A stretch of 64,000 nucleotides of DNA, taken from Candidatus Poribacteria bacterium (GTDB lineage: Bacteria; Poribacteria; WGA-4E; UBA9662). The notes below the pieces were generated by a model. The model searched no databases. It was not told the origin of the DNA and saw nothing but the letters and a program-made list of their open reading frames with translations. Both the position numbers and the translations under genes were made by a program. The stretch is taken from positions 113,821 through 177,820 of the forward strand of contig PAQF01000028.1 of the NCBI GenBank assembly GCA_002709695.1, written 5' to 3'. Of this stretch, positions 17,374 to 26,515 are shown piece after piece (within the stretch, counting starts at the first letter, position 1; each line of letters begins with the position of its first letter).

Positions 17374-18522
17374 TCAAACCAATTGGTATAGCTGGTTCCA
17401 TTTGTGGCCGCGTTGCATTCTTTGCAAGGCTTGGTTAGCGATTTTCCGAACTCTTTCACGACTCAGGTTCAGTTTTCTACCAATTTCAGCATAGGAATAT
17501 TCACAACCGTCGTCCATACCGTAACGGAGTCTAACAACAGCTTTTTCTTGGGAACGCAGTGAATCGACAACCATCTGAACAGTATCTTTCCTTTCACGCA
17601 AAACTAGTTGTCTCAACGGGTCGAGATACGTTTTGTCTATTAGTGTGTCTCTGTAGCTGAACAAGTGATCATCTTGGCTGCTGGAGGACTCCAGTGGGAC
17701 ATATGTTATCCGGCTCCCTAAAATCTCATAGATCTGGCTGGGGTCGGCATTTGTCTTTTCAACAATTTCGTTGATGGTAATAGGTTTATTTGCTTTCCGC
17801 TGAAGCTTGGTCTTAACCTTTTGGAGCTTTCTACGTTCTTCCAGCATGTAGACAGGAATTCGAATCTGGTCAGCCTTATTTTCGATAGCACGCTTGATGG
17901 TTTGCCGTATCCAAGGAATAGCATAGGTGCTAAATTGGGTGCCATATGAATCATCGAATTTACCGATGGCTTTGATCATACCGATGATGCCTTCTTGTAG
18001 TAGATCATGTGCTGATAACACCACGCTTACACCATACTCTTTGCTGACGACAGAAGCCACCAACCGAAGATTTCCATTGATAATTGTATTTTGAATGGAA
18101 AGAATTTGTTTGTTCTTCTGAAGTAACCTCGGCCACAAGACGGATTGAATTCCATTTTTGTCCAGTTGTTTTTCAAGTTTTGATAGGATAATTGGCAGTT
18201 CCATTGGTTCCCACCACCACTGGCTTGATCTTTTCCGACCTAGTTTTTTGGATTCATTCGGCCTGACAACCTCTATGATAGATTTAGGGTACTGGTTGAA
18301 CAGCTTTTGGATATCCCGCCGAATCTGGGAAAATCGTTGGAACAATTGTTTTTGATGTTTCGCCGTCAATCGGTTGAAGCGACCAATCGGAGTTAAAGCA
18401 TCGTCTCTATCCCCAATTTTGGGAAGCGCAGGTAGCATATCAGGCTCCACTGGCCTATCTGTGTGTAAGGGTTTAACTATTGGCTGTTCAGCCTCTCCCT
18501 GATGTATGTAAGGTACATTCAT
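17374..18522 (-). CDS. Sigma-70 family RNA polymerase sigma factor
   Basis: A 382-residue sigma factor. Residues about 1-135 are a divergent N-terminal extension with no clear region 1.1. Region 2 is intact: 'NLRLVASVVSKEYGVS', 'DLLQEGIIGMIKAIGKFD', 'FSTYAIPWIRQTIKRAI'. Region 3 follows ('IRIPVYMLEERRKLQ'), and region 4 has the helix-turn-helix 'SYAEIGRKLNLSRERVRKI'. Size and the region 2.4 signature place it with RpoD/RpoS-like group 2 factors rather than ECF. It is preceded by its own TGTC element and a TATAAT box, and followed after 72 bp by an SSB gene. A dedicated sigma inside a recombination block could create a feed-forward response; that is inference. Confidence 0.93.
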   Translation of the reverse strand: MNVPYIHQGEAEQPIVKPLHTDRPVEPDMLPALPKIGDRDDALTPIGRFNRLTAKHQKQLFQRFSQIRRDIQKLFNQYPKSIIEVVRPNESKKLGRKRSSQWWWEPMELPIILSKLEKQLDKNGIQSVLWPRLLQKNKQILSIQNTIINGNLRLVASVVSKEYGVSVVLSAHDLLQEGIIGMIKAIGKFDDSYGTQFSTYAIPWIRQTIKRAIENKADQIRIPVYMLEERRKLQKVKTKLQRKANKPITINEIVEKTNADPSQIYEILGSRITYVPLESSSSQDDHLFSYRDTLIDKTYLDPLRQLVLRERKDTVQMVVDSLRSQEKAVVRLRYGMDDGCEYSYAEIGRKLNLSRERVRKIANQALQRMQRGHKWNQLYQLV

Positions 18523-18572
18523 ATCTATCCAACTCCATCAGCATTGTTAAAACATGATTCATATTCTACACA

Positions 18573-18611
18573 GTGATGTCGTCACCAGATGTCGGGGAAA
18601 TAAAGATTATA
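18573..18611 (-). promoter_or_regulatory. Promoter box and TGTC element upstream of the sigma gene
   Basis: A perfect TATAAT on the minus strand (18606-18611) with a poor -35, followed by an element with GTGA-TGTCG-TCAC (18573-18585) overlapping GTCA-N5-TGTC (18581-18593). It resembles the two other palindromes of this block in sequence and in lying just downstream of the -10. Confidence 0.5.
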
Positions 18612-18710
18612 GGCAGAAATTTGCAGTTACCAGAATTTTGGACAGGTTATGGATAGGTACAATGTGGCATAAGGTAGGGGGAAGTATTTTGCTAGAAACT
18701 TGAAGGTATG

Positions 18711-20972
18711 TTATTCAATCAGTGAAACTTTTGAGGATTCGTCTTCTAGCCTTATTTGGTATCCATTAGGAAACGCTCTGGCGATTTCCTCCTGATGGGT
18801 AACCAAAATGATTCGATCCAACAATCCGGTTAGGTTCTGTAATTCATCTACTAGCTCGCGCCTGCCAGCTTCGTCAAGGGAACCGAATCCTTCATCAATA
18901 ATGACAGTATCCAGGTTTCTTTTATGTTTACTGGTATATTGGCCAATTCCAAGAGCTAATGCTACGCTGACACGAAAGCGTTGAGAACCGCTTAGTAATG
19001 AGACCGGAATTGGTGTATTGCTTGTGTTGGAACCCGACCCATCTATCAGGTTACTATTGTGTGCAACCAAATCCAGTGCCTTTTCCTGTCCACTTTCGGT
19101 ATCCTGATACTCTTGCCGAAGGCTGAGTCGAATTGTACCAGACGATATTCGATCCAGTACCCGATTGGCATTTTCAACAATTCCGAGTTCTGCTTGACGT
19201 AGCAAATAACGTTGCAGTTTATCCCGACCCAAAAGTGTTGATAAATCTTTGTAGAGACCTGCTTGCAAAGAGATTTTATCCAATTGCTGTTTTAGCTTCT
19301 GGTGTTGATGACGTTGCTGTTTTTTCTTTTCTAATTCTAATCTCATCGATTCTAATTTGCGACTGAGTTCGGTTGAACGTCTCTCGACCTGCTGTACTTC
19401 CAATTGAAGTTGGTCCGCGTCTACTCTCGCCAAATCCGGAATTTCAGCCATATCGGCCACAATTTGTTCCAAACGAATTTGGTTTTTCTGCTGTGCCAAT
19501 TGTACTTGTCGAAGCTGCTCCAGTTTCCGGTCTGCACCTTTTAGAGACTTATATTCGGTTTGTAAGAACGGTAATTTATCGGCATTTAGGTGATGCATAT
19601 CCTCTGGTATTTCAGCCAAAAGATCCATGGCTGTTTGTGTTATCATCTCCTTTTTACTTGCCAGTAATTCGCGTCCTGACTGGTTTTCCCTCAACCTGAT
19701 TTCAACCTTTAAAATCTGATCTTCAACCGTTTTTTTGTCCTTCTCCAACCTGGTGCGTAATGATACCGATTGATTGTGCTGGATTTGTAATTGCTGCTCA
19801 TTTTTTTTCCGTCCATTTAGTACCTGTTCTCGTCTTTTCTGCTCTGTTTCAAAATGATCAGCCGTTAACGGCTGACCACATGAATCACATGCTGACTTAC
19901 CGTCTAGCGTACGAAACCGGTTCAACAACCGGTTGGCTTCTGCAGACAAGGTTTTCGCTTCTGTTAATAGACTCGAATAGTCTTTAACTTGGCTCCGTTT
20001 TTTTTCCAGCTGCTCATTTTTTTTCCGTAGTTCATCTAATTCTATAGTTGACTGCTCAATGAGCTGGGTATTTTTCTGAATCTGGTTGTCAATTTGAGTG
20101 AGATTTTGACGGTCTTTTGCCAGTTTGCTAAGTTTCGGCAAATACTTGGAAAGGTAATCAAATCTTTGTCCATTTTCTTCGATCTGATCGGCATTGTCAA
20201 TCACAGCTTTGGCATCACCCATTGATCGGATGATTTGGGACTTTTGCTGGGACAAACGTGCCCATTGCTGAGCTTGAACGGCAATGGTAGAAAGATGAAC
20301 TTGTCGTTTCTGTAACTGTTTCATTACTACAATTTGTTCGCCAATTTGGGATGAAATTTGGTCTAGTTCGCTTTGGTCGATCAGTGGGAGATTCTCCACC
20401 TGCCCTTCAACCTTATGTCTGTCAACTTCGGAAACTTTCCGTTTATTATCAGCTAGCTCAAACAAGCGTTGATAGGCGGACAAATCAACAATTTGTGTTA
20501 GCATTTTATGCCGTTCAACCGGATTTTCCCTGATGAGTAGGTCGGAATTACCCTGCCCCAGTAGAACAGACGCGGTAAAAGTCTGCAGATCTATGCCAAT
20601 TTCGTTGGCTATCCAAGTATCAAATCCAACTTTGCTGGAAGTGTCAGGTACTGGCTCACGAGTGTCAAGATCGATAACTTGGTAGGTTGATCTGCCTTTT
20701 CTAGGTACAGTCTTTCGAAGACGATACACGCGTTTCCCAGACTTAAAGTCGAATTCGATCAGGAATTGATCAGCATGAATGTTAATCATATCGCTATTAT
20801 TGACGTTTCGCTGGGTTTTACCATAAAGGGCAAAGGTAACTGCATCAAAGATAGCTGATTTACCAGAACCATTATCGCCCGTCAATACCCATATCGGTTT
20901 ATCCTCGAAATTCAGCTCTGCCTCATGTCTGTAGCTCATGAAGCCTTCAAGTTTGATGCGAATTGGGTTCAT
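18711..20972 (-). CDS. sbcC: SbcC/Rad50-like ATPase subunit of the SbcCD nuclease
   Basis: A 753-residue SMC-like ATPase. Walker A 'GDNGSGKS' at 32-39, Q-loop region 'LLGQGNSDLL', long coiled coils with a zinc hook 'CDSCGQPL' near residue 360, signature 'LSGSQRFRVSVALALG' near 660, Walker B 'VIIDEGFGSLD' near 692 and the H-loop in 'LVTHQEE'. Shorter than the E. coli protein (about 1050) because of shorter coiled coils. With SbcD it opens hairpins and processes blocked DNA ends. GGAGGAAGGA precedes the ATG and overlaps the end of sbcD, one base away, so the two are translationally coupled. Confidence 0.95.
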   Translation of the reverse strand: MNPIRIKLEGFMSYRHEAELNFEDKPIWVLTGDNGSGKSAIFDAVTFALYGKTQRNVNNSDMINIHADQFLIEFDFKSGKRVYRLRKTVPRKGRSTYQVIDLDTREPVPDTSSKVGFDTWIANEIGIDLQTFTASVLLGQGNSDLLIRENPVERHKMLTQIVDLSAYQRLFELADNKRKVSEVDRHKVEGQVENLPLIDQSELDQISSQIGEQIVVMKQLQKRQVHLSTIAVQAQQWARLSQQKSQIIRSMGDAKAVIDNADQIEENGQRFDYLSKYLPKLSKLAKDRQNLTQIDNQIQKNTQLIEQSTIELDELRKKNEQLEKKRSQVKDYSSLLTEAKTLSAEANRLLNRFRTLDGKSACDSCGQPLTADHFETEQKRREQVLNGRKKNEQQLQIQHNQSVSLRTRLEKDKKTVEDQILKVEIRLRENQSGRELLASKKEMITQTAMDLLAEIPEDMHHLNADKLPFLQTEYKSLKGADRKLEQLRQVQLAQQKNQIRLEQIVADMAEIPDLARVDADQLQLEVQQVERRSTELSRKLESMRLELEKKKQQRHQHQKLKQQLDKISLQAGLYKDLSTLLGRDKLQRYLLRQAELGIVENANRVLDRISSGTIRLSLRQEYQDTESGQEKALDLVAHNSNLIDGSGSNTSNTPIPVSLLSGSQRFRVSVALALGIGQYTSKHKRNLDTVIIDEGFGSLDEAGRRELVDELQNLTGLLDRIILVTHQEEIARAFPNGYQIRLEDESSKVSLIE

Positions 20973-20973
20973 G

Positions 20974-22137
20974 CTAAATTCCTTCCTCCGCCAGCAACTG
21001 ATCAGCCAATTTCAGAATTTCTCTCCCTCGTGGGTGGTTGGTCAAATTCGAGTCCAAGTACTTTTTGACGGTTTCAGCAATATCTTCAATACGCTGCAAG
21101 TCCTCTTCCACGTGTGCTTGGTTTAATTGATTTGTATTGACAAATTCACGGCCATACCATCTGGGAAGGATGCTTTCAATTTCCTTAGCCATCTGGTAAT
21201 GGTTGCGTTCTATTGAATTGTAATTAAGTGTGTAATGAACCAGAGCTCTGCTGGCAGGATGGCAAATCGTGGCTAAATTACTGATATCAGATTCGTCAAT
21301 TTCAATACGGTGAATGGGATCACACTCTATTGGCAATAAAACTGGTTCTGAGGCTAAACCGTGTTGATCAATTTCAAACAGAACTACACTTTTGTTGTCG
21401 TCTATCTCACCGGCATCCAGCCGAACTACAGACCCCGAATAGCGAACATGCTTAGCTCGGATGTACTGAGGTTTATGAATGTGGCCAAAAGCAACGTAAT
21501 CCCAGTCATTAGAAAAATTCGAGACATCCATCAATACTTCTTCACCTTCAGACATGCGATAGGCAATACGAACCGATGATCCGATGTCATGAATGTGAGC
21601 AACCAGAATTTTTGGAAGCTGTGGATTGAGGGTTGATTGAATCTCCCCTAGCTTAGCTTTAAAACCATCAAGAATAGCTCCGTTTTTTTCAGCTACATTC
21701 TTGTAATTTAAAGCTGTACCGCCAAGATAAGCATGGGCTGTTGGATAAGGCATCAAGGCAAATTGGACGCCATCAACCAAGATTGCTTCTGGCTCAGGTG
21801 CCAAATGGAATCTGCCTCGTTCCACGATGGCCAAATCAAGTGTATCACGGAGTGCTTGAATGAAAATCTCGTGGTCGTGGTTCCCGGAAACAGCAATGAT
21901 TGTTCCTCCCGATTGCAAAAACGGCAGAAAAATTCGTTTTATTTCACCAATAGAAGACTGAATCTGGGCTGGACGATTTCGATAATTGAAGAGATCCCCA
22001 GCAACGATCATGACATCCACATTATAAGTTTTCAGGTAACTATCAATTTGCTCAAGAGATTGAATAATCTCCTGACTTCGGTCGATCCGTCCGAGATAGT
22101 CACCCATATGCCAATCGGCTGTATGTAGAATTTTCAA
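20974..22137 (-). CDS. sbcD: SbcD/Mre11-like nuclease subunit
   Basis: A 387-residue metallophosphoesterase nuclease. Phosphoesterase motifs are complete: 'HTADWHMGD' (5-13), 'VAGDLFNYRN' (about 45-54), 'AVSGNHDHE' (about 82-90), 'VAHIHD' (about 180) and 'FGHIHKPQ' (about 218). The C-terminal 120 residues would form the capping and SbcC-binding region. The start is a TTG at 22137, preceded by AGGA at 6 nt. First gene of the minus-strand block, so transcription of the module enters here. Confidence 0.95.
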   Translation of the reverse strand: MKILHTADWHMGDYLGRIDRSQEIIQSLEQIDSYLKTYNVDVMIVAGDLFNYRNRPAQIQSSIGEIKRIFLPFLQSGGTIIAVSGNHDHEIFIQALRDTLDLAIVERGRFHLAPEPEAILVDGVQFALMPYPTAHAYLGGTALNYKNVAEKNGAILDGFKAKLGEIQSTLNPQLPKILVAHIHDIGSSVRIAYRMSEGEEVLMDVSNFSNDWDYVAFGHIHKPQYIRAKHVRYSGSVVRLDAGEIDDNKSVVLFEIDQHGLASEPVLLPIECDPIHRIEIDESDISNLATICHPASRALVHYTLNYNSIERNHYQMAKEIESILPRWYGREFVNTNQLNQAHVEEDLQRIEDIAETVKKYLDSNLTNHPRGREILKLADQLLAEEGI

Positions 22138-22612
22138 AAGTGATCCTTCTTAGAAATAGCACCAACTAATGCAGGTATTTTACCATCAATTTTTGGATTC
22201 AGCATCCTTGACTTGATAAACATTCAAGGGCTTTATGCTTCACACTACCTACCGTGGCAAATACCCAATTAAGCAACCATACAAGTTTCGACTTTATTGC
22301 TAGCACAAATTTAGATAAAGAAGCTGTAGATGAAGGAAAAACATTAATATCTATACCCAAAATGTGAGAATTGTAATCATTGGTTCCCAAGTTCATCCTA
22401 TTCATAATGTTATTGAAGGTTATCAGATACCTGATTATAATGGTATCTGATGAAACAAACTGAGCAAGCCGATACAAGGTTAAAAGGCATTTATTGGGAA
22501 AACTGATTTCGGTTTTCCAAAAATCATTTCTCATCAAGGAAAGACGAAAGATCAAGGCGCAATGATTACCAAGCGCTTAGCAGATGTCGACTAACTCTTG
22601 CAAAATTAACTG
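22138..22612. other. Intergenic region with possible decayed coding sequence
   Basis: About 475 bp between divergent sbcD and the AlkB-like gene. Plus-strand frames show short peptide-like runs (for example 28 codons from GTG 22364, and a run ending at 22592) broken by stops, suggesting an eroded gene. A minus-strand 118-codon frame (22199-22555) has no family features and I do not accept it. I see no RNA gene. Confidence 0.4.
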
Positions 22613-23635
22613 ATGACCGAGTCAAGGCGTTCAGAATCCAATCATATCTATCTCCTTAGTTTCATTCTGCCCATGATCGTTCTCATCACGATGTTTGTAG
22701 GTGACTGGACAGCCAGTCTTGGAATTATCATTCCTCTCACTCTCTACCCATTATTCGATGTGTGTTTCAGTGTAAGGAAAAGCCCCTCGCCAAGTCGCCA
22801 ACATCCAATATACCTTGAATGGATACCAGCTCTGCACGTGATATTTCAACTTGTCATATTGGTTGCATTATTCAGATTGGCTAATACTGATGGTGCCGTT
22901 TGGACGACATGGGCAGCAGCCATTTCCTGTGGATTCTGTGCAGGTATCTCAGGCATCGTACCAGCCCATGAACTCGGCCATTGTGTACGGGGACCTCGCC
23001 GATGGTTGGCAAATGTGATGATGCAAGTAGTAGCTTATCCACATTTTACCCAAGAACATAACCGTAATCACCACCGGTATGTGGCAATGAACAGAGATGG
23101 GGCGAGTGCGCCACGTGGTCGAGGATTCTGGAAGCATCTTGCAGTGACGATTCCTCTCCAATGGGTCAGTATACACAGAGAAATGTCGCAAAAGTCTCCT
23201 GGTATTCGCAATCCAGTTCTGCTGCGGACTGTCCTGTCGTTACTCACTGCCATGGCACTTTTTCTATATGATACTGCTGTGGGTTCAACATGGTTGATTT
23301 ATTCAGCATCAGCAGTTTTCCTGCTCGAGTACGTGAATTACATACGACACTATGGGCTTCATCGAGAGGAAGATGAAGCAGTTACGGAACTCCATAGTTG
23401 GGATTCTGAAGCTTGCTGGAGTCGCTGGATGTTATTGGAACTCAGTCGTCATTCTGCACATCATTTGAAAGCGAATGTTCCATTCTGGCAACTCCAGCCA
23501 ACAGCAGGAGCTCTCAGGCTCCCGTCAGGATATTTTGGTTGTTTCTGGCCGTGTATGATACCACCACTATGGAAATGGTTAATCCATCCAAAATTGGACC
23601 TCCTCGAACGCAAGCTGAGAGAGAAGCCATCATAG
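22613..23635 (+). CDS. AlkB-like membrane di-iron hydroxylase (alkane 1-monooxygenase family)
   Basis: A 340-residue membrane protein. Membrane segments near residues 12-32, 35-50, 70-88, 95-115 and 210-240. All histidine boxes of the AlkB family are present: 'HELGH' (about 118-122), 'EHNRNHH' (about 147-153), 'NYIRHYGLHR' (about 241-250) and 'RHSAHH' (about 278-283). AlkB hydroxylates medium-chain alkanes or related hydrocarbons using rubredoxin; no rubredoxin or reductase gene is in the window. The protein is shorter than typical AlkB (about 400). It could instead be a fatty-acid or sterol-type hydroxylase of the same fold. No clear ribosome binding site before the ATG. Confidence 0.85.
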   Translation: MTESRRSESNHIYLLSFILPMIVLITMFVGDWTASLGIIIPLTLYPLFDVCFSVRKSPSPSRQHPIYLEWIPALHVIFQLVILVALFRLANTDGAVWTTWAAAISCGFCAGISGIVPAHELGHCVRGPRRWLANVMMQVVAYPHFTQEHNRNHHRYVAMNRDGASAPRGRGFWKHLAVTIPLQWVSIHREMSQKSPGIRNPVLLRTVLSLLTAMALFLYDTAVGSTWLIYSASAVFLLEYVNYIRHYGLHREEDEAVTELHSWDSEACWSRWMLLELSRHSAHHLKANVPFWQLQPTAGALRLPSGYFGCFWPCMIPPLWKWLIHPKLDLLERKLREKPS

Positions 23636-23719
23636 ACGGCAACATACTCAAATTTAGGGTATGTCCGTTAAGGAATCTAAATGACAATTTAAGTTGGGTT
23701 GACAGGGAAAGAGACGACC

Positions 23720-26515
23720 TTACTTTCGGCTAATCTTCCATTCCCCTTCAATAGAGAGCATAATTGTGGTATTTCCAATGCTCGTGTTAGTGTTTCCGTC
23801 TGTGTCCAAGCTGGTTTCCAGATGATCAAGCAGCTTGGTAACATCTTCACCCTCGTTAAACGGGATAATTATACTCAAGAAGACTTTTGACTGGCCTGCT
23901 TTGACAATAGAAGCTGCCCACGAACTGTTTGTATTGATTTCACGGGAAAAATCCGGCGTGGATTCATGCTGGAGTTGACCATAGCTCTGGCCAGTGGCGG
24001 GATGAATATAAACGAGAACACGCTTCTTTCCTTTTTTCCAAGAGGCATGATCAAAAGCTGGTGCGTCGAACCAGTGACGCCTGTTGTCATGTGTTGGCGG
24101 CACGTTTTCGAATTTCCGCCATTGATGACCATCTTCATGTTGTCCTTCGATCCATTGGCCATCAGCTCGTAGACACCAGATGGGACCAACACGATAACCC
24201 TCTGTCTCAGAACCTGCAACATAGATATCTTGCACAACAAGAATACCTTCCTGAGTCAGCAATGTATGACGGGTCCAGATACTCCGAGCACCGAAGTAAT
24301 TACGATAAGTGAAACTACCAAAAGAATCCCTATCACGATCCTCGACGAGTACAGAATTTAGATCCAGAATACCACCTCGGACATCGTGGGATGGCACCAC
24401 AGTACGATCATTAAGAATCATGTCTGAAACCAAAGCTGGTGAACCCGTTTGGCCGTAACGCCAACCTTGTCGGTAGCGCAAATAAGGTTCGCTACTAATC
24501 CCTTTGAAATCAAAGCTCACGCGTGTGTAATCCTCAGCCAAGTTGAATTCCTGATGAGAGACACCCACCCGCAGAGCATACGAGAAATCAGGTTCTACTA
24601 TGACTTCCAAAACCTCCCTGCCATCCTTATTAACAATAGCTACTGGCATTGGATCCATAGTTTCCCACTTGCCGTTGGGATCAGACAACTTGCGTCGTGT
24701 AACCTTGAAATTCTCAGGTTGATGGGAAAAATCCGCTAACATAATGTCACCTTTAGGCCCAACAAGTCGGAGATCCCGAAGGAAGACCTTGTCCTCCTTG
24801 CCGTTCTCATCTGGACTACCGTTCAGTCGTAAGGTAACACTCTGTAACGTATAATCGTTGTTGAGATATATTAAACCATCCATATTGGCAGCAGAGGCTC
24901 CTACTGGATCATCAACCCGTCTCCATGTCCAATGATCATGCAACTCCGGCGCGTAGCGCCAATTCTTCGAATCAGGAGCAGTACGACAATGTGTGATGCT
25001 GGGCAAGCTGCACGAAGCTCGACGCCAAACCTGGGCAGTCTGATCCAAAAAAGCATGACGTCCCCAATGATGTTCCGGCATAGCAGAATGCATTGGAAAA
25101 GCATCATCCGGATGTCGAACCATTAGCATATCGTAGTAAGCTTGACCCATAAATATTCCGTTGTATTTGCCTGATGATCCAATCAGCTTCGCACCATCAA
25201 CACAGTATTCGTAAAGCCGCCCCATAGCATCACCAAAACAATGCATGTATTCGTTGTTGCGATCGAACAAGTAAAAAGAAGCAAATGGTTGATCTTGTTC
25301 CCTTCCAGTGCATAAGTAAAGTCGCTCCTTGATACGATAAATTGTTGGACTTAGAAGACCAATTGATGAACCAGTTTGAGGTAGATGTGGATCTATGTCA
25401 TGCTCAATAAACCAAGCAAAACGCCGAACATATGCATTTTTCCATTGCCTCCGCATCTCATCTTGATTCTCTCCCATGGGTGGTTCCGGACCGATACTAG
25501 TTTGAACTGCAGCCCAAAGGAATTCTGGGTCTCTGAATTCTTGGGCTGCTCGATACCAGAAGTCCGGAACTAAGGTGTCTCCGTAGTATGGTGCGTGCCA
25601 CGGATTGTCGAACATCTCTTTGGTGGTGAATTTAACGTTGGCTTGGGCTGCTGCGTTGGGGTTTCCCCGAACACCCATGCCATGATTTAGCAAAACGTAT
25701 CGCCTAGCCATGGTATAAATGAGTTTGCGGTTGGCAGGTTCCTTAATTTTTCCAGTTTCAGAAGCGATATCGAACATCCCGGACAAGTGAAGACCTCCAT
25801 AGGGAAAATGGTTCACTTCGAAAATATCACCATGTTCAACAAGTTCTCTCCACTGTCGTTCAATCCATGCCTTCAATTCCTTAACCCTCGGCATATGAGG
25901 AAAAATACGAACGGCTGCTGCAATCCCTCCAGTGTTTTTGTACGGACGATTGTTAGCGCCACGCTCCAAGCAGTTGAAATCCAGAAAGTCTTCGCTAAGA
26001 CTCTGCACGACGATTTTCCTGAACAAGGTTTGTTCCTCCTTACTCAGAATTCCTTGCTTGATTAGTTCTTCGTAAATCGACATACGGGCGTGTGATCCCC
26101 AACCTCCATGCCCACCACCTCCATGGACATCATGGAGAAAAACTGTGCCACTAGATCCCCATGATTTCGCCTCTCCATCCATGGATGTATTAAAGATATA
26201 AAACATCTCACCTTCCCCTTGAGACTCCAAAGTACGATACCGATCGAATATCGCACCACGAAAATAAGCAGCTAACATCTTCAATGCGTTCTCGTCACGA
26301 CGACCTTCGTCAATATATCGGCGCAGGAGAAATTCCCAATCGAACCAATCTCTTGAAAACGAATGTGTCTTGGCTTCAGCGGTCTGCTTTCTCAACATTT
26401 CGGCAGCTTGGTCAATGTTCCCAAACTGCTCGTAAGAATCAAGCACGGGTTGTTCGCTAAAGCCGAAAAGAGAAGCCACGAGCATCAGTGGGCAAATCGG
26501 TGTGAGCTTGGTCAT
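23720..26515 (-). CDS. Large secreted polysaccharide-lyase-like protein
   Basis: A 931-residue protein with a signal peptide at residues 1-20 (MTKLTPICPLMLVASLFG). Residues about 20-420 are helical with repeated Trp/Tyr/Arg and 'HDVHGGGGHGGWGSHARM', resembling an alpha/alpha toroid. From about 480 to the end the protein is rich in beta strands, with conserved-looking 'TRVSFDFKG', 'YRNYFGARSIWTRHTLLTQEGILVVQD' type strings resembling the sandwich part of heparinase II/III-like lyases. I cannot name a catalytic Tyr/His with certainty, so the enzyme class is inferred from architecture. AAGGA precedes the ATG by 9 nt. Monocistronic. Confidence 0.6.
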   Translation of the reverse strand: MTKLTPICPLMLVASLFGFSEQPVLDSYEQFGNIDQAAEMLRKQTAEAKTHSFSRDWFDWEFLLRRYIDEGRRDENALKMLAAYFRGAIFDRYRTLESQGEGEMFYIFNTSMDGEAKSWGSSGTVFLHDVHGGGGHGGWGSHARMSIYEELIKQGILSKEEQTLFRKIVVQSLSEDFLDFNCLERGANNRPYKNTGGIAAAVRIFPHMPRVKELKAWIERQWRELVEHGDIFEVNHFPYGGLHLSGMFDIASETGKIKEPANRKLIYTMARRYVLLNHGMGVRGNPNAAAQANVKFTTKEMFDNPWHAPYYGDTLVPDFWYRAAQEFRDPEFLWAAVQTSIGPEPPMGENQDEMRRQWKNAYVRRFAWFIEHDIDPHLPQTGSSIGLLSPTIYRIKERLYLCTGREQDQPFASFYLFDRNNEYMHCFGDAMGRLYEYCVDGAKLIGSSGKYNGIFMGQAYYDMLMVRHPDDAFPMHSAMPEHHWGRHAFLDQTAQVWRRASCSLPSITHCRTAPDSKNWRYAPELHDHWTWRRVDDPVGASAANMDGLIYLNNDYTLQSVTLRLNGSPDENGKEDKVFLRDLRLVGPKGDIMLADFSHQPENFKVTRRKLSDPNGKWETMDPMPVAIVNKDGREVLEVIVEPDFSYALRVGVSHQEFNLAEDYTRVSFDFKGISSEPYLRYRQGWRYGQTGSPALVSDMILNDRTVVPSHDVRGGILDLNSVLVEDRDRDSFGSFTYRNYFGARSIWTRHTLLTQEGILVVQDIYVAGSETEGYRVGPIWCLRADGQWIEGQHEDGHQWRKFENVPPTHDNRRHWFDAPAFDHASWKKGKKRVLVYIHPATGQSYGQLQHESTPDFSREINTNSSWAASIVKAGQSKVFLSIIIPFNEGEDVTKLLDHLETSLDTDGNTNTSIGNTTIMLSIEGEWKISRK

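Noticed and set aside
13030..22137. Intact prophage
   Set aside because: No integrase, portal, terminase, capsid, tail or lysis gene; all genes are DNA-processing or regulatory.
22199..22555. 118-codon minus-strand ORF between sbcD and the AlkB-like gene
   Set aside because: No ribosome binding site, composition unlike a protein family, and the opposite strand shows equally plausible decayed fragments.
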